This document shows, piece after piece, positions 1 to 9,068 of a DNA stretch of 64,000 nucleotides. Position 1 is the stretch's first letter. Each line of letters starts with the position of its first letter. The stretch covers positions 25,011 to 89,010 of the forward strand of contig LWDI01000070.1 in NCBI GenBank assembly GCA_002083475.1, given 5' to 3'. The stretch comes from Proteobacteria bacterium SG_bin5 (GTDB lineage: Bacteria > Pseudomonadota > Alphaproteobacteria > Sphingomonadales > Sphingomonadaceae). A program made the translations under genes and the position numbers. The notes under the pieces were generated by a model, which was given only the letters and a program-made list of their open reading frames with translations, did no database searches and had not been told where the DNA came from.

Positions 1-1357
1 GCGGCAGCGACGACGCCAGGATCGCATAGGGCATCGCCAGAATCGACGCCCAAGCGATGCCGATCCCGATTTCCGCCCAAAGCAGCTGATATTGATCGGT
101 GATCAGGAAGAAGCTCGCGAACCCCGCCGCGCCGCAGAGCAGCCCCACGACATGGGTGCGCGCCGCGCCGATCCGCCGCGCGAGCCAGGGGAGCAAAGTG
201 AGCGCCGCCACCGCCGCGACGCCATTATAGGTCGCGAACAGCACGTCGACCCAATTGCCCGCCGCCTGAAAGCCGGGGCTCGCCGGATCGCTCGCCCGGA
301 ACACGCGCGCGGCGACCACCGGCGTCGTGTAAATCCACATGATGAACAGCGCCGACCAGCTGAAGAACTGGACCAGCGCGAGCCGCTTCATCACCAGCGG
401 CATGCCCGAGAAATCGCCGACGATATGGCCGAGCAGCCTTGGCGCTCGCCCGGCGCGCGCGCCGGTGATCGCGACGATGCTCGCGAGGCCATAGACGATC
501 AGCAGCGCGCCGAGCAGATACATTTCGCGCTGCAGATCGAACCCGCGCACCGCGGCGATCACCCCCGCGCCCAGCGCCACCCACGCCAGGCTGCGCGCCG
601 GCGAGCGTTCGGCGAGCAGCCGCACCGTCTCCGCGCCATCCTCGCCGCCGCCCGCGCCGAAGCGGCGCATCTCCTCCGGGCTATATTCGCGCGTCGAGAG
701 CACCGTCCACAGCACCGCCAGGAACAGCGCCGCGCCGCCGAACCAAAAGGCATAGCGCACGGTATCGGGTACCACGCCGGGCGCGGCGGTGTTCGCCACG
801 CCCCACCATTCGAGCAATTTGGGAAAGATCGAGCCGACCACCGCGCCCGCGCCGATGAACGCGGTCTGCACCGCATAGCCCGCCGCATGTTGTTCCTTGG
901 GCAGCATATCGCCGATGAAGGCGCGGAACGGCTCCATCGACACGTTGAGCGCGCCATCGAGCAGCCACAGCATCAGCGCCGAGAAGAAAAGGGCTTGCCC
1001 GAGCGCGAGGCTCGCCGGGATCAGCGCCGGGCCGATCAGCGGCGCGAGCGGCATCACCAGCAGCGCGAGCGCGGCGAGCACCGCGCCCGCCAGGAAATAA
1101 GGCCGCCGCCGCCCGAACCGGCCGAGCCAGGTGCGGTCCGAATAATGGCCGATGATCGGCTGGATCAGCAAGCCGGTGAGCGGCGCGGCGACCCACAGCC
1201 CCGGCAGGCTTTCGGCGCTGCTGCCGAGCGTCTGGAAGATGCGGCTCATATTCGCGTTTTGCAGCGCGAAGCCGATCTGGATGCCGAAAAAGCCGAAGCT
1301 GATGTTCCACAGGCCCCAGGCCGATTGGCGCGGCCGGCTGCTGGCGATGTCTCTCAC
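1..1357 (-). CDS. MFS sugar transporter, SLC45/MalY-like (partial, runs off left edge)
   Basis: The reading frame is open from a GTG at 1357 to the window edge, giving about 452 residues without the C-terminus. The protein is strongly hydrophobic. Near its N-terminus (about residues 65-75) it has a charged loop reading DRTWLGRFGRRRP, the MFS motif A form seen in SLC45/sucrose-type permeases, and a GISWASILAMPYAIL-like segment near the cut end. Proteins of this family (Caulobacter MalY) carry maltose or maltodextrin across the inner membrane. It lies next to a LacI regulator and a MalA-like receptor, which supports that role. A GGGAG sequence lies about 7 bases before the chosen GTG; another GTG two codons upstream is possible. 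The substrate is inferred, not shown. Confidence 0.8.
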   Translation of the reverse strand, partial: MRDIASSRPRQSAWGLWNISFGFFGIQIGFALQNANMSRIFQTLGSSAESLPGLWVAAPLTGLLIQPIIGHYSDRTWLGRFGRRRPYFLAGAVLAALALLVMPLAPLIGPALIPASLALGQALFFSALMLWLLDGALNVSMEPFRAFIGDMLPKEQHAAGYAVQTAFIGAGAVVGSIFPKLLEWWGVANTAAPGVVPDTVRYAFWFGGAALFLAVLWTVLSTREYSPEEMRRFGAGGGEDGAETVRLLAERSPARSLAWVALGAGVIAAVRGFDLQREMYLLGALLIVYGLASIVAITGARAGRAPRLLGHIVGDFSGMPLVMKRLALVQFFSWSALFIMWIYTTPVVAARVFRASDPASPGFQAAGNWVDVLFATYNGVAAVAALTLLPWLARRIGAARTHVVGLLCGAAGFASFFLITDQYQLLWAEIGIGIAWASILAMPYAILASSLP

Positions 1358-1438
1358 GCTCACTCTCCCGCGCGCGAGGGTGACAGGCACGGGGGCGGGG
1401 GGCAATCGGTTTTTGCTGGGGGTTTTTGGCGGGGAGCG

Positions 1439-1571
1439 GCCCCTCCACCCCGCCCTGCGGGCGCGGTCCCCCTCCCCGGCGCTGCGCGCCAGGGAGGATC
1501 TGCTCGCGCGCCAGATCCTCCCCAGCTCCGCTGGGGAGGGGGACCGTTCGCGCAGCGAATGGTGGAGGGGC
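1439..1571. repeat. Composite palindromic repeat (CCCCTCCACC / CCTCCCC arms)
   Basis: The gap between the MFS and LacI genes holds two inverted arms. One starts GCCCCTCCACC and ends in CCAGGGAGG; the other starts CCTCCCCAGC and ends GGTGGAGGGGC. Each arm also has internal hairpins. The same arm sequences occur in the opposite arrangement inside valS (43136-43260), so this is a dispersed element rather than a local terminator, though it could also stop transcription. Confidence 0.7.
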
Positions 1572-1592
1572 GGCCCCGAGCGCTCCCTATGC

Positions 1593-2630
1593 TCACCCCC
1601 GCGTCGAGCGCCGCACCACTAGCTTGCCCGGCAGCGTCACGCTCGCCACCGCCTCGCCATGAATCAGCCGGAGCAAGGTATCGACCAAGGTTTCGCCGGC
1701 GAGTTGATAATTTTGCGCGATCGTCGTCAACGGCGGATGGGTGAGGCTCGCCGCTGGAATATCGTCGAACCCGATCATCGCGACGTCGCCGGGCACCGTC
1801 AGCCCCAATTCCTCGAGCGCGGCGAGCGCGCCGATCGCCAGCGTGTCGCTCGCGCAGAACAAGGCGTCGAGATCGACCCGGCGCCGCACCAGCTCGTGGA
1901 CCGCCGCATGCCCTGCCGCCTGGGTGTTGAGCGCATCGACCTGGAGCGCCGGGTCGGGCATCAGCCCGGCGGCGCGCTGCGCTTGGCAGGCGCCGCGATA
2001 GCGATCGCAAAATTCGGGATAATGGCTGTTCGCCTGGCCGATGAAACCGATCCGCCGCCGCCCCAGCGCGATCAGATGTTCGGCCGCCGCCGCGCCGCTG
2101 CCGATATTGTCGCAGCCGATCACCGTGCCCGCCGCGCCCGGCTGCGGCGAGCCCCAGCGCACGAAATGCGTGCCCTGCGCGACCAATTGATCGAGCCGCG
2201 TGCGATATTCCTCGAAATCGCCATAGCCGAGCAGGATGATGCCATCGGCGCGGCGACTATCCTCGTAATCGACGTGCCAATCGCTCGACAATTGCTGGAA
2301 CGACGTGAGCAGATCATAGCCGCGCAACGCGCAGGTGCGCGTCAGCGAGCCGAGCATCGACAGGAAGAAGGGGTTGATCATCGATTGATCCGGGGTCGGA
2401 TCTTCGAAGAAGAGCAGCGCGAGCGTCTTGGTTTCGCGGCGACGGAGCGACGAGGCGTTCTTGTCGACCGTGTAATTGAGCTGGCGGGCGATCGCCTCGA
2501 TCCGCTTGCGTGTCGCCTCGCTCACCGAGGGATTGCCCGACAGCGCCCGGCTGACCGTGGGTTGCGACACCCCGGCGAGCTGCGCGATGTCGAAGGAAGT
2601 TGGGCGATCCTTGCCCGGCTCTCGGCTCAT
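1593..2630 (-). CDS. LacI-family transcriptional regulator (MalI-like)
   Basis: This is a 345-residue LacI/GalR repressor. The N-terminal helix-turn-helix reads TSFDIAQLAGVSQPTVSRAL, followed by the hinge region and a periplasmic-binding-protein-like sensor domain with typical pieces such as ALFCASDTLAIGAL and GDVAMIGFDDIPAA. It is divergent from the TonB receptor gene, and the gap holds two good palindromes. By position it should control the maltodextrin locus in response to a sugar, as MalI does in Caulobacter; that is inference. An in-frame ATG at 2672 would add 14 residues; I chose 2630 because LacI proteins usually begin close to the helix-turn-helix. Confidence 0.9.
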   Translation of the reverse strand: MSREPGKDRPTSFDIAQLAGVSQPTVSRALSGNPSVSEATRKRIEAIARQLNYTVDKNASSLRRRETKTLALLFFEDPTPDQSMINPFFLSMLGSLTRTCALRGYDLLTSFQQLSSDWHVDYEDSRRADGIILLGYGDFEEYRTRLDQLVAQGTHFVRWGSPQPGAAGTVIGCDNIGSGAAAAEHLIALGRRRIGFIGQANSHYPEFCDRYRGACQAQRAAGLMPDPALQVDALNTQAAGHAAVHELVRRRVDLDALFCASDTLAIGALAALEELGLTVPGDVAMIGFDDIPAASLTHPPLTTIAQNYQLAGETLVDTLLRLIHGEAVASVTLPGKLVVRRSTRG

Positions 2631-2708
2631 GCCCCTCGTCGCGCCCGGCGCGCGCTTCACGTTACGCAACATCGTCGATCATCCGCCTCCGCCACCTTCC
2701 TAGCCTGC

Positions 2709-2724
2709 TTTGCTGCGCAGCAAA
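2709..2724. promoter_or_regulatory. Perfect 16-bp palindrome, candidate LacI-family operator
   Basis: TTTGCTGCGCAGCAAA is a perfect palindrome with a central CG, the usual shape of LacI-family operators. It lies in the divergent gap, 79 bases before the LacI gene start on one side and about 160 bases before the receptor gene on the other. Function is inferred from shape and position. Confidence 0.5.
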
Positions 2725-2732
2725 AGCGCCTC

Positions 2733-2760
2733 TGTGAATACGTATGTGTTATTATTCACA
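2733..2760. promoter_or_regulatory. Second inverted repeat in the LacI/TonB-receptor gap
   Basis: TGTGAATA (2733-2740) and TATTCACA (2753-2760) are perfect inverted arms with a 12-base spacer. The left arm overlaps an 8-bp palindrome ATACGTAT (2738-2745). This AT-rich stretch stands out from its GC-rich surroundings, so it probably contains promoter or operator elements for the rightward operon. Confidence 0.45.
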
Positions 2761-2885
2761 AGGCCCACGCGAAGGCGGAGAAGCGATGATCTAGAAAAGG
2801 GGTGGGCGCCGAACGGCGCCCGGGTTTTCGCATTCGTACCCCCGATCCATGGCGCCAGCCGCGGACGGGACTTTGGGAGGGGTTG

Positions 2886-5693
2886 ATGATCGGTATTTCT
2901 CGTCGCCGCGGGCTGACGCTCGGCGCCAGCAGTGTCGCACTCGGCATCGCGCTGCTGGGGGGCGGCGCGGCTTTCGCGCAAACCACCAACGCGGCCGCCG
3001 CCGCCGCGCCGCAAGGGGTGGACGCCGCGCAGGAAACGACGAACGGCGAGGATCAGAGCGGCGACATCATCGTGATGGGCTATCGCAACGCGCTGCAAAC
3101 TGCGGTCGGGGCGAAGAAGAATCGCGATCAGATCATCGAATCGGTCTCCGCCGAAGACATCGGCCGCTTGCCCGACGCCTCGATCGGTGAATCGATCGCG
3201 CGCTTGCCGGGCCTCGCCGCGCAGCGCATCTCGGGCCGCGCCGCCTCGATCTCGATCCGCGGTCTGTCGCCCGACTTCTCGACCACCTTGCTCAACGGTC
3301 GCGAGCAGACCTCGACGGGCGACAATCGCGCGGTCGAATTCGATCAATATCCGTCGGAAATCATCAACCAGGTGCTCGTCTACAAGACGCCGCAGGCGTC
3401 GATCGTCGGCCAGGGCCTGTCGGGCACGGTCGATCTACGCACGATTCGCCCGCTGGAAAGCGGCAAGCGCATCATCGCGATCGGCGCGCGCGGCACTTAT
3501 GTCGATAGCGGCAAGCTCAACACCAATACCGACGAGTTCGGCTACCGCGTGAACGGCGCCTATGTCGATCAGTTCTTCGACAACACGCTCGGTATCGTGC
3601 TGTCGGCCGCGTACAATAACGAGCCCTATCAGAACCGCGAGTTCAACGCCTGGGGCTATGCCGGGCGGCCGCAGGGTAGTGTGATCGGCGGTTCGAAGTC
3701 GTACAACACCTCGGGCACACTCGAGCGGCTGGGTGTCCAGGGAACGGTGCAGTGGCGCCCGATCCCCGAGCTGACCGCGACGATCGACGGCTTCTATTCG
3801 GACTTCAAGGAGCTGCAGATCAAGCGCGGCGTCGAACTGCCGCTCGGGTTCGCGGTCGGTACTGGCCCCAACGACGTGCGGCTGCAGGTTGGCACCACCC
3901 AGGGCGGGGTGATCACCAGCGGCACCTTCTCCAACGTGAAGGGCGTCGTGCGCAACGATCCCTTCCAGCGCCGCGCCAAGCTCTATGCCTTCGGCTACAA
4001 CCTGAAGTACGAGGGCAAGGACGGCTGGACCGCCACCCTCGACATCAGCTATTCGCGCACCGATCGTAACGAGCTGGTGCTGGAAACCTATTCGGGCACC
4101 GGCCGCGGCCTTGGTAACGGCGCGACCGACACGATCGGCTTCATCAGCACGACGACGGGCACGACCTTCCGCCCGACGCTCAACTATGGCGATTACAACA
4201 CGATCCTGCTCACCAGCCCGCAGGGTTGGGGCGGCAACCAGATCGCGGTGACCGGCCAGCAGATCCTGGGCGGGCAGGACGGTTACTACAACAACCGCAT
4301 CATCAAGGATCAGCTCGGCCAATACCGGGTGGAAGTCGCCAAGGAGCTGGACACCAACTTCATCAGCAGCGTCATCGTCGGCCTGAACTATACCGATCGC
4401 AGCAAGAACCTGCAGCCGGATGAGTCGTTCCTTGGGCTGACGGCGAACACCAACGGCCAGACCAGCATCCAGGTGCCCGCCCAGTTCCGCAAGGGCGTCA
4501 GCAACCTGCAGTTCGGGCTCGGGCCGGTGATCAGCTATGATCCGCTGGAGCTGCTCAATGCCGGCATCTATACCCGCGTGCCGAACCCCTTTGGCGACGT
4601 CGTCGTCAAGGCGTTCAACGTGCAGGAAAAGCTGCTGACCGGCTATATCCAGGCGAACATCAAGTCGCAGCTGGGGATCGGCACGCTGACCGGTAATATC
4701 GGCGGCCAGCTGATCGTCACCGATCAGAATTCGACCGGGGCGACCGCGATCTTCCTGGGCACCAATGCCAATGGGTCGCCCAATATCGGGGCGCGCTTCC
4801 GCAACGCCAGCAGCGACTATGTCGACTTCCTGCCGAGCCTCAACCTCTCGCTCCGCCTGCCGAGCGACTGGGTGATCCGCGTGGGCGCGGCGCGCGAAAT
4901 CATCCGGCCGCGACTCGACGATCTGCGCGCGACCTTGTCGTTCGGCGTCGATAACAACTCGCGGGTCGTCTCGGGCAGTTCGGGCAACCCCAATCTGCGT
5001 CCGTGGCGTGCCAACGCCGTCGATGTGACGGTTGAAAAATATTTCGGCACCAAGGGCTATGTCGCGGTTCAGGGTTTCTACAAGGACCTGAAGAGCTATA
5101 TCTACAACGCCGACATCCCGTTCGATTTCACCGGCTTCCCGGTACCGCAGAACTTGCCCTTCACCCCGATCTTCCAGGGTTTCGTCAATGCGCCGATCAA
5201 CGGCCAGGGCGGCAACATCTATGGCGTCGAACTCGCGGGCACGGTGCCGTTCGAGGTGATTTGGTCGGGCCTCTCGGGCTTCGGCATCACCGGCGGCGGT
5301 TCTTACACCGAAACCAGCATCCGCCCGACCCCGGGCGCGCCGGCGGAAGACTTGCCGGGCTTCTCGAAGGTGGTGGGCAACGGCTCGGTGTTCTTCGAGA
5401 AATGGGGCTTTAACGCTCGCGGCAGCATTCGCTATCGCTCGAGCTTCGTGGGCGAACTCTCGGGCTTCGGCGCGGCGCGCACGCGGCGCCGGGTGCTCGG
5501 CGAAACGCTCTACGACGCGCAGATCGGCTATGACTTCAACGACGGTTTCCTGAAGGGCCTGTCCTTCTACATCCAGGGCCAGAACTTGGCGGACACCCCG
5601 CTGCGCACCCAGGATGCCGGGCTGCCGTTCAACGTGATCGACTTCCAAACCTATGGCCGGCGCTTCCTGGCCGGCTTCACCTGGCGCTATTGA
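2886..5693 (+). CDS. TonB-dependent outer-membrane receptor, MalA-like
   Basis: The 935-residue product imports an oligosaccharide, probably maltodextrin, across the outer membrane using TonB energy. A signal peptide covers residues 1-31 (MIGISRRRG, a hydrophobic stretch, cut after AFA). The plug follows, with IGRLPDASIGESIARLPG and ISIRGLSPDFSTTLLNGRE, which are signatures of the Xanthomonas/Caulobacter receptor type. The rest is a beta barrel rich in aromatic and Gly residues, ending in the expected aromatic strand FTWRY. I chose ATG 2886 because a GGGAGGGG ribosome site precedes it and the signal peptide starts there; the frame stays open 28 codons further upstream. It heads the sugar operon. 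Maltodextrin as substrate is inferred from the neighbouring amylases. Confidence 0.92.
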   Translation: MIGISRRRGLTLGASSVALGIALLGGGAAFAQTTNAAAAAAPQGVDAAQETTNGEDQSGDIIVMGYRNALQTAVGAKKNRDQIIESVSAEDIGRLPDASIGESIARLPGLAAQRISGRAASISIRGLSPDFSTTLLNGREQTSTGDNRAVEFDQYPSEIINQVLVYKTPQASIVGQGLSGTVDLRTIRPLESGKRIIAIGARGTYVDSGKLNTNTDEFGYRVNGAYVDQFFDNTLGIVLSAAYNNEPYQNREFNAWGYAGRPQGSVIGGSKSYNTSGTLERLGVQGTVQWRPIPELTATIDGFYSDFKELQIKRGVELPLGFAVGTGPNDVRLQVGTTQGGVITSGTFSNVKGVVRNDPFQRRAKLYAFGYNLKYEGKDGWTATLDISYSRTDRNELVLETYSGTGRGLGNGATDTIGFISTTTGTTFRPTLNYGDYNTILLTSPQGWGGNQIAVTGQQILGGQDGYYNNRIIKDQLGQYRVEVAKELDTNFISSVIVGLNYTDRSKNLQPDESFLGLTANTNGQTSIQVPAQFRKGVSNLQFGLGPVISYDPLELLNAGIYTRVPNPFGDVVVKAFNVQEKLLTGYIQANIKSQLGIGTLTGNIGGQLIVTDQNSTGATAIFLGTNANGSPNIGARFRNASSDYVDFLPSLNLSLRLPSDWVIRVGAAREIIRPRLDDLRATLSFGVDNNSRVVSGSSGNPNLRPWRANAVDVTVEKYFGTKGYVAVQGFYKDLKSYIYNADIPFDFTGFPVPQNLPFTPIFQGFVNAPINGQGGNIYGVELAGTVPFEVIWSGLSGFGITGGGSYTETSIRPTPGAPAEDLPGFSKVVGNGSVFFEKWGFNARGSIRYRSSFVGELSGFGAARTRRRVLGETLYDAQIGYDFNDGFLKGLSFYIQGQNLADTPLRTQDAGLPFNVIDFQTYGRRFLAGFTWRY

Positions 5694-5702
5694 TCCCGTC
5701 CC

Positions 5703-5732
5703 GCCCGCCCGGCGCCGTCCGGGCGGGCATTT
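5703..5732 (+). terminator. Intrinsic terminator/attenuator hairpin after the receptor gene
   Basis: GCCCGCCCGG (5703-5712) pairs perfectly with CCGGGCGGGC (5719-5728) around a 6-base loop, followed by ATTT. It lies 9 bases after the receptor stop and before the halogenase start. It may lower expression of the downstream enzymes relative to the receptor. Confidence 0.6.
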
Positions 5733-5751
5733 CGTCGTAAGTGAGTAACCC

Positions 5752-7269
5752 ATGCCCGAGGCGCCCCTCCGCGAGATCGTGATCATCGGCGGCGGCACGG
5801 CGGGCTGGATGGCCGCCGCCGCGCTCGCGCGCTTCCTGGGGGCGCAAGCGCGGGTGACGCTGATCGAATCCGAGGCGATCGGCACGGTCGGCGTCGGCGA
5901 GGCGACGATCCCGCAGATCAAGCTTTTCAACCAGGGCCTCGGCATCGCCGAGCCCGATTTCGTCCGCCAGACCCAGGCGAGCTTCAAGCTCGGCATTCAA
6001 TTCGTCGGCTGGGGCGCGCCCGACGCGCGCTACATCCATGCGTTCGGCGCGGTCGGCTGGCCGCTCGGGCTGTTGCCCTTCCACCATTATTGGCTGCGTG
6101 ATCGCGCCCAGGGCGGGACGAGCGATCTGTGGGATTATAGCGCGGGTGCGCGAGCGGCGGCGCGCAACGCTTTTCAGCCGCCCGCCGACCGGCCGGGTCA
6201 GCCGCCCGCCGGCTATGATTACGCCTTCCATTTCGACGCCGGGCTCTACGCGGCCTTCCTGCGCCGCCATGCCGAAGCCGCCGGGGTCAATCGGATCGAG
6301 GGGCGGATCGGCGCGGTGCGGCTGCGCGACGACGGCTTCGTCGCCGGGGTGACGCTCGACGATGGCCGCGCGGTCGAGGGCGAGCTGTTCATCGACTGCT
6401 CGGGCTTTCGCGGGCTGGTGATCGAGGAAGCGCTCCACGCCGGCTATGAGGATTGGACGCATTGGCTGCCGTGCGACCGCGCGCTCGCGGTGCCCTGCGC
6501 TCGCGTCGCGCCGCTCACCCCTTTCACGCGGGCGAGCGCCAAGGCGGCGGGGTGGCAATGGCGCATCCCGCTCCAGCACCGAATCGGCAACGGCATCGTC
6601 TATTCGAGCGCGCATCTGAGCGACGACCAGGCCGCCGACATCCTCCTCGCCGGGCTCGACGGCGCCCCGCTCGGCGAACCGCGCCCCTTGCGCTTCACCA
6701 CCGGCAAAAGGCGCGCGATGTGGGTGAAGAATTGCGTCGCGCTGGGCCTCGCGGCGGGGTTCATGGAGCCGCTCGAATCGACCAGCATCCATCTGATCCA
6801 GGCGGGCATCGCGCGGCTGCTGAGCCTGTTCCCGCGCGCCGGGTTCGACGCCGCCGACATCGCCGAGTTCAACCGCCAGTCGGATTTCGAATGGCGCGCG
6901 ATCCGCGATTTCCTGATCCTCCATTATCACGCCAATGGCCGAAGCGAGCCCTTTTGGGCCGATTGCCGCGCGATGGCGCTGCCCGACAGCCTCGCGCACA
7001 AGCTCGCGCTGTTCCGCGCGAACGGGCGGATCACCCGCGAGCATGAGGAATTGTTCACCGAACTCGGCTGGTTGCAGGTGTTGATCGGGCAGGGGGTGAT
7101 GCCGGTGGGCTATTCGCCGCTCGCCGATGCGCTGCCGACGCGCGATCTCGCGCGTTTCCTGGCCGATGCGCGCGGCCATGCCGAGCGGGTGGCCGCCGCG
7201 CTGCCGCCCCATGCCGATTTCATCGCGCGCCACTGCGCCGCGCCGCCCTTGGAGACCGTCGCCGCATGA
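5752..7269 (+). CDS. Tryptophan-halogenase-family flavoprotein 1
   Basis: This 505-residue protein belongs to the PrnA/RebH family of FADH2-dependent halogenases. It has the FAD site IIGGGTAGWMAAA near residue 10, GVGEATIP, the lysine expected for catalysis (SFKLGIQF, K79), the family hallmark WxWxIP as W268-Q-W270-R-I-P273, and the GFMEPLEST segment near the flavin/halide site. The start gives a full-length protein. It sits between the MalA-like receptor and an amylase gene that overlaps its stop by 4 bases. Such genes often lie beside TonB receptors in Sphingomonas, Caulobacter and Xanthomonas, but what they halogenate there is not known to me. No flavin reductase is encoded nearby. Confidence 0.88.
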   Translation: MPEAPLREIVIIGGGTAGWMAAAALARFLGAQARVTLIESEAIGTVGVGEATIPQIKLFNQGLGIAEPDFVRQTQASFKLGIQFVGWGAPDARYIHAFGAVGWPLGLLPFHHYWLRDRAQGGTSDLWDYSAGARAAARNAFQPPADRPGQPPAGYDYAFHFDAGLYAAFLRRHAEAAGVNRIEGRIGAVRLRDDGFVAGVTLDDGRAVEGELFIDCSGFRGLVIEEALHAGYEDWTHWLPCDRALAVPCARVAPLTPFTRASAKAAGWQWRIPLQHRIGNGIVYSSAHLSDDQAADILLAGLDGAPLGEPRPLRFTTGKRRAMWVKNCVALGLAAGFMEPLESTSIHLIQAGIARLLSLFPRAGFDAADIAEFNRQSDFEWRAIRDFLILHYHANGRSEPFWADCRAMALPDSLAHKLALFRANGRITREHEELFTELGWLQVLIGQGVMPVGYSPLADALPTRDLARFLADARGHAERVAAALPPHADFIARHCAAPPLETVAA

Positions 7270-9068
7270 TCCGTTCGTTGATGCTCGCCGCGGCCTGTCT
7301 CGCCGCCGGCCCGGCGCTCGCCCAGGACGCGGCGAGCGCGGATTATCGCCAGCGCCCGCCCGAGGACGAGATCGTCTATTTCTTGCTCCCCGATCGCTTC
7401 GACAATGCCGATCCGGCGAACGATCGCGGCGGGCTGAGCGGCGATCGGCTGAAGACGGGTTTCGATCCCGCCGGCAAGGGTTTTTTCCACGGCGGCGATC
7501 TGCAAGGCGTGATCCGCCGGCTCGATTATATCAAGGGGCTGGGCGCGACCGCGATCTGGCTGACCCCGGTGATGAAGAACAAGCCGGTGCAGGGCGCGGG
7601 CGGCCAGGAATCGGCGGGTTATCATGGTTATTGGATCACCGATTTCACCCATGTCGACCCGCATCTGGGCAGCGACGCCGATTACAAGGCGCTGGTCGAC
7701 GCGGCGCACGCGCGGGGGATGAAAGTCTATTTCGACATCGTCATCAACCACACCGCCGATGTGATCCAATATCGCGAATGCGGTGATTGCGCCTATCGAT
7801 CGATCGCCGATTATCCCTATCAGCGGCGGGGCGGCGTGAGCGGCGCCGCGATCAATCCGGGCTTTGCCGGCGACGCGGTGCAGACGGCGGAGAATTTCGC
7901 CAAGCTCACCGATATGAGCTTCGCTTACACCCCTTATCTTGCCAAAGGCGACGAGCGGGCGAAGGCGCCGGCCTGGCTCAACGACATCAAAAACTATCAC
8001 AATCGCGGCAATTCGACCTTCGAGGGCGAAAGCTCGACCTATGGCGATTTCGTCGGGCTCGACGATGTCGCGACCGAGCGGCCCGAGGTGGTGCGGGGCT
8101 TCATCGCGGCCTATGGCGATTGGATCGATCGCTATGGGATCGATGGCTTCCGCATCGATACCTCCAAGCACGTCAACCGCGAATTTTGGCAGGCTTTCGT
8201 GCCGGCGATGATGGCGCGGGCGAAGGCGCGCGGCATCCCCAATTTCCATATCTTCGGCGAAGTGATGGTCGGCGAGCCCGATAGCGCCACGCTCGCGCGC
8301 TACAACGCGACCGACGTCTATCAGCCGCTCGACTTCGCGTTCACCTGGACGATGGTCGGCGCGCTTTCGGCGGAGAAGGGTACCGATAGCCTAACGCGCC
8401 TGTTCGCCGACGATGTGCTCTATCGGGGCGGGGCGCTCGCCGCGCGGCGTCTGCCGACCTTTCTGGGCAATCACGACAATGGCCGCTTCGCGACGCTGCT
8501 GCGCCAGCGCCGGCGCGACATGAGCGACGCCGAATTGCTCGGCCGTGTCCGGCTGGGCCATGCGCTGCTGCTCACGCTGCGCGGCGTGCCGGTGCTTTAT
8601 TATGGCGACGAACAAGGCTTTAACGGCGATGGCGGCGATCAGGACGCGCGCGAGGATATGTTCGGGAGCCAAGTGGCGAGCTTCAACGACAACCGGCTGC
8701 TCGGCACGCAAGCGACCACCGCGACGCCGCGCTTCGAGACCGGCCACCCGCTTTATGCCGAAATCGCGGCGCTCGCGAAGCTGCGCCAGGCGCACCCCGC
8801 TTTGCGCCATGGGCTGACGGTGGTGAACGCCGACAGCAAGGCGCCGGGGCTGTTCGCGGTCACCCGGCGCGATCCGGCGAGCGGCGAGGCGATTTTCCTC
8901 GCTTTCAACACCTCGCAATCGCCGGTCGACGCGCTGGTCGCGATCGACCCGGCGACCACCGGCTTCAGCGCGTTGCACGGCCGTTGCGCCGCGCCCAGCG
9001 CGCCCGGCAGCGTGCGCGTCGTGCTCGCCCCGCTCGATTATCTGATCTGCGTCGCGGAGACCAAATGA
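7266..9068 (+). CDS. Secreted GH13 alpha-amylase / cyclomaltodextrinase-like enzyme
   Basis: The 600-residue product starts with a signal peptide (MIRSLMLAAACLAAGPALAQ), so it should act in the periplasm on maltodextrins brought in by the receptor. The GH13 barrel motifs are present: FDIVINHTAD, GFRIDTSKH with nucleophile D298, FGEVMVGE with acid/base E332, and FLGNHDNGR with D404. A beta-sandwich domain closes the protein. It overlaps the halogenase stop by 4 bases (ATGA) and the next GH13 gene by 4 bases, so the three are translated together. Exact preference (amylase, neopullulanase or cyclomaltodextrinase) cannot be decided from motifs alone. Confidence 0.9.
   Translation: MIRSLMLAAACLAAGPALAQDAASADYRQRPPEDEIVYFLLPDRFDNADPANDRGGLSGDRLKTGFDPAGKGFFHGGDLQGVIRRLDYIKGLGATAIWLTPVMKNKPVQGAGGQESAGYHGYWITDFTHVDPHLGSDADYKALVDAAHARGMKVYFDIVINHTADVIQYRECGDCAYRSIADYPYQRRGGVSGAAINPGFAGDAVQTAENFAKLTDMSFAYTPYLAKGDERAKAPAWLNDIKNYHNRGNSTFEGESSTYGDFVGLDDVATERPEVVRGFIAAYGDWIDRYGIDGFRIDTSKHVNREFWQAFVPAMMARAKARGIPNFHIFGEVMVGEPDSATLARYNATDVYQPLDFAFTWTMVGALSAEKGTDSLTRLFADDVLYRGGALAARRLPTFLGNHDNGRFATLLRQRRRDMSDAELLGRVRLGHALLLTLRGVPVLYYGDEQGFNGDGGDQDAREDMFGSQVASFNDNRLLGTQATTATPRFETGHPLYAEIAALAKLRQAHPALRHGLTVVNADSKAPGLFAVTRRDPASGEAIFLAFNTSQSPVDALVAIDPATTGFSALHGRCAAPSAPGSVRVVLAPLDYLICVAETK

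Noticed and set aside
92..1744. Open frame of 550 codons on the plus strand across the MFS and LacI genes
   Set aside because: It crosses two minus-strand genes and an intergenic repeat and is rich in Arg, His and Gln without any domain.
3435..5996. Open frame of 853 codons on the minus strand opposite the MalA-like receptor gene
   Set aside because: It is antisense to a clear TonB receptor, has the Arg/Ala/Asp/Gly-rich composition of a GC-rich shadow frame, and no domain is recognisable.
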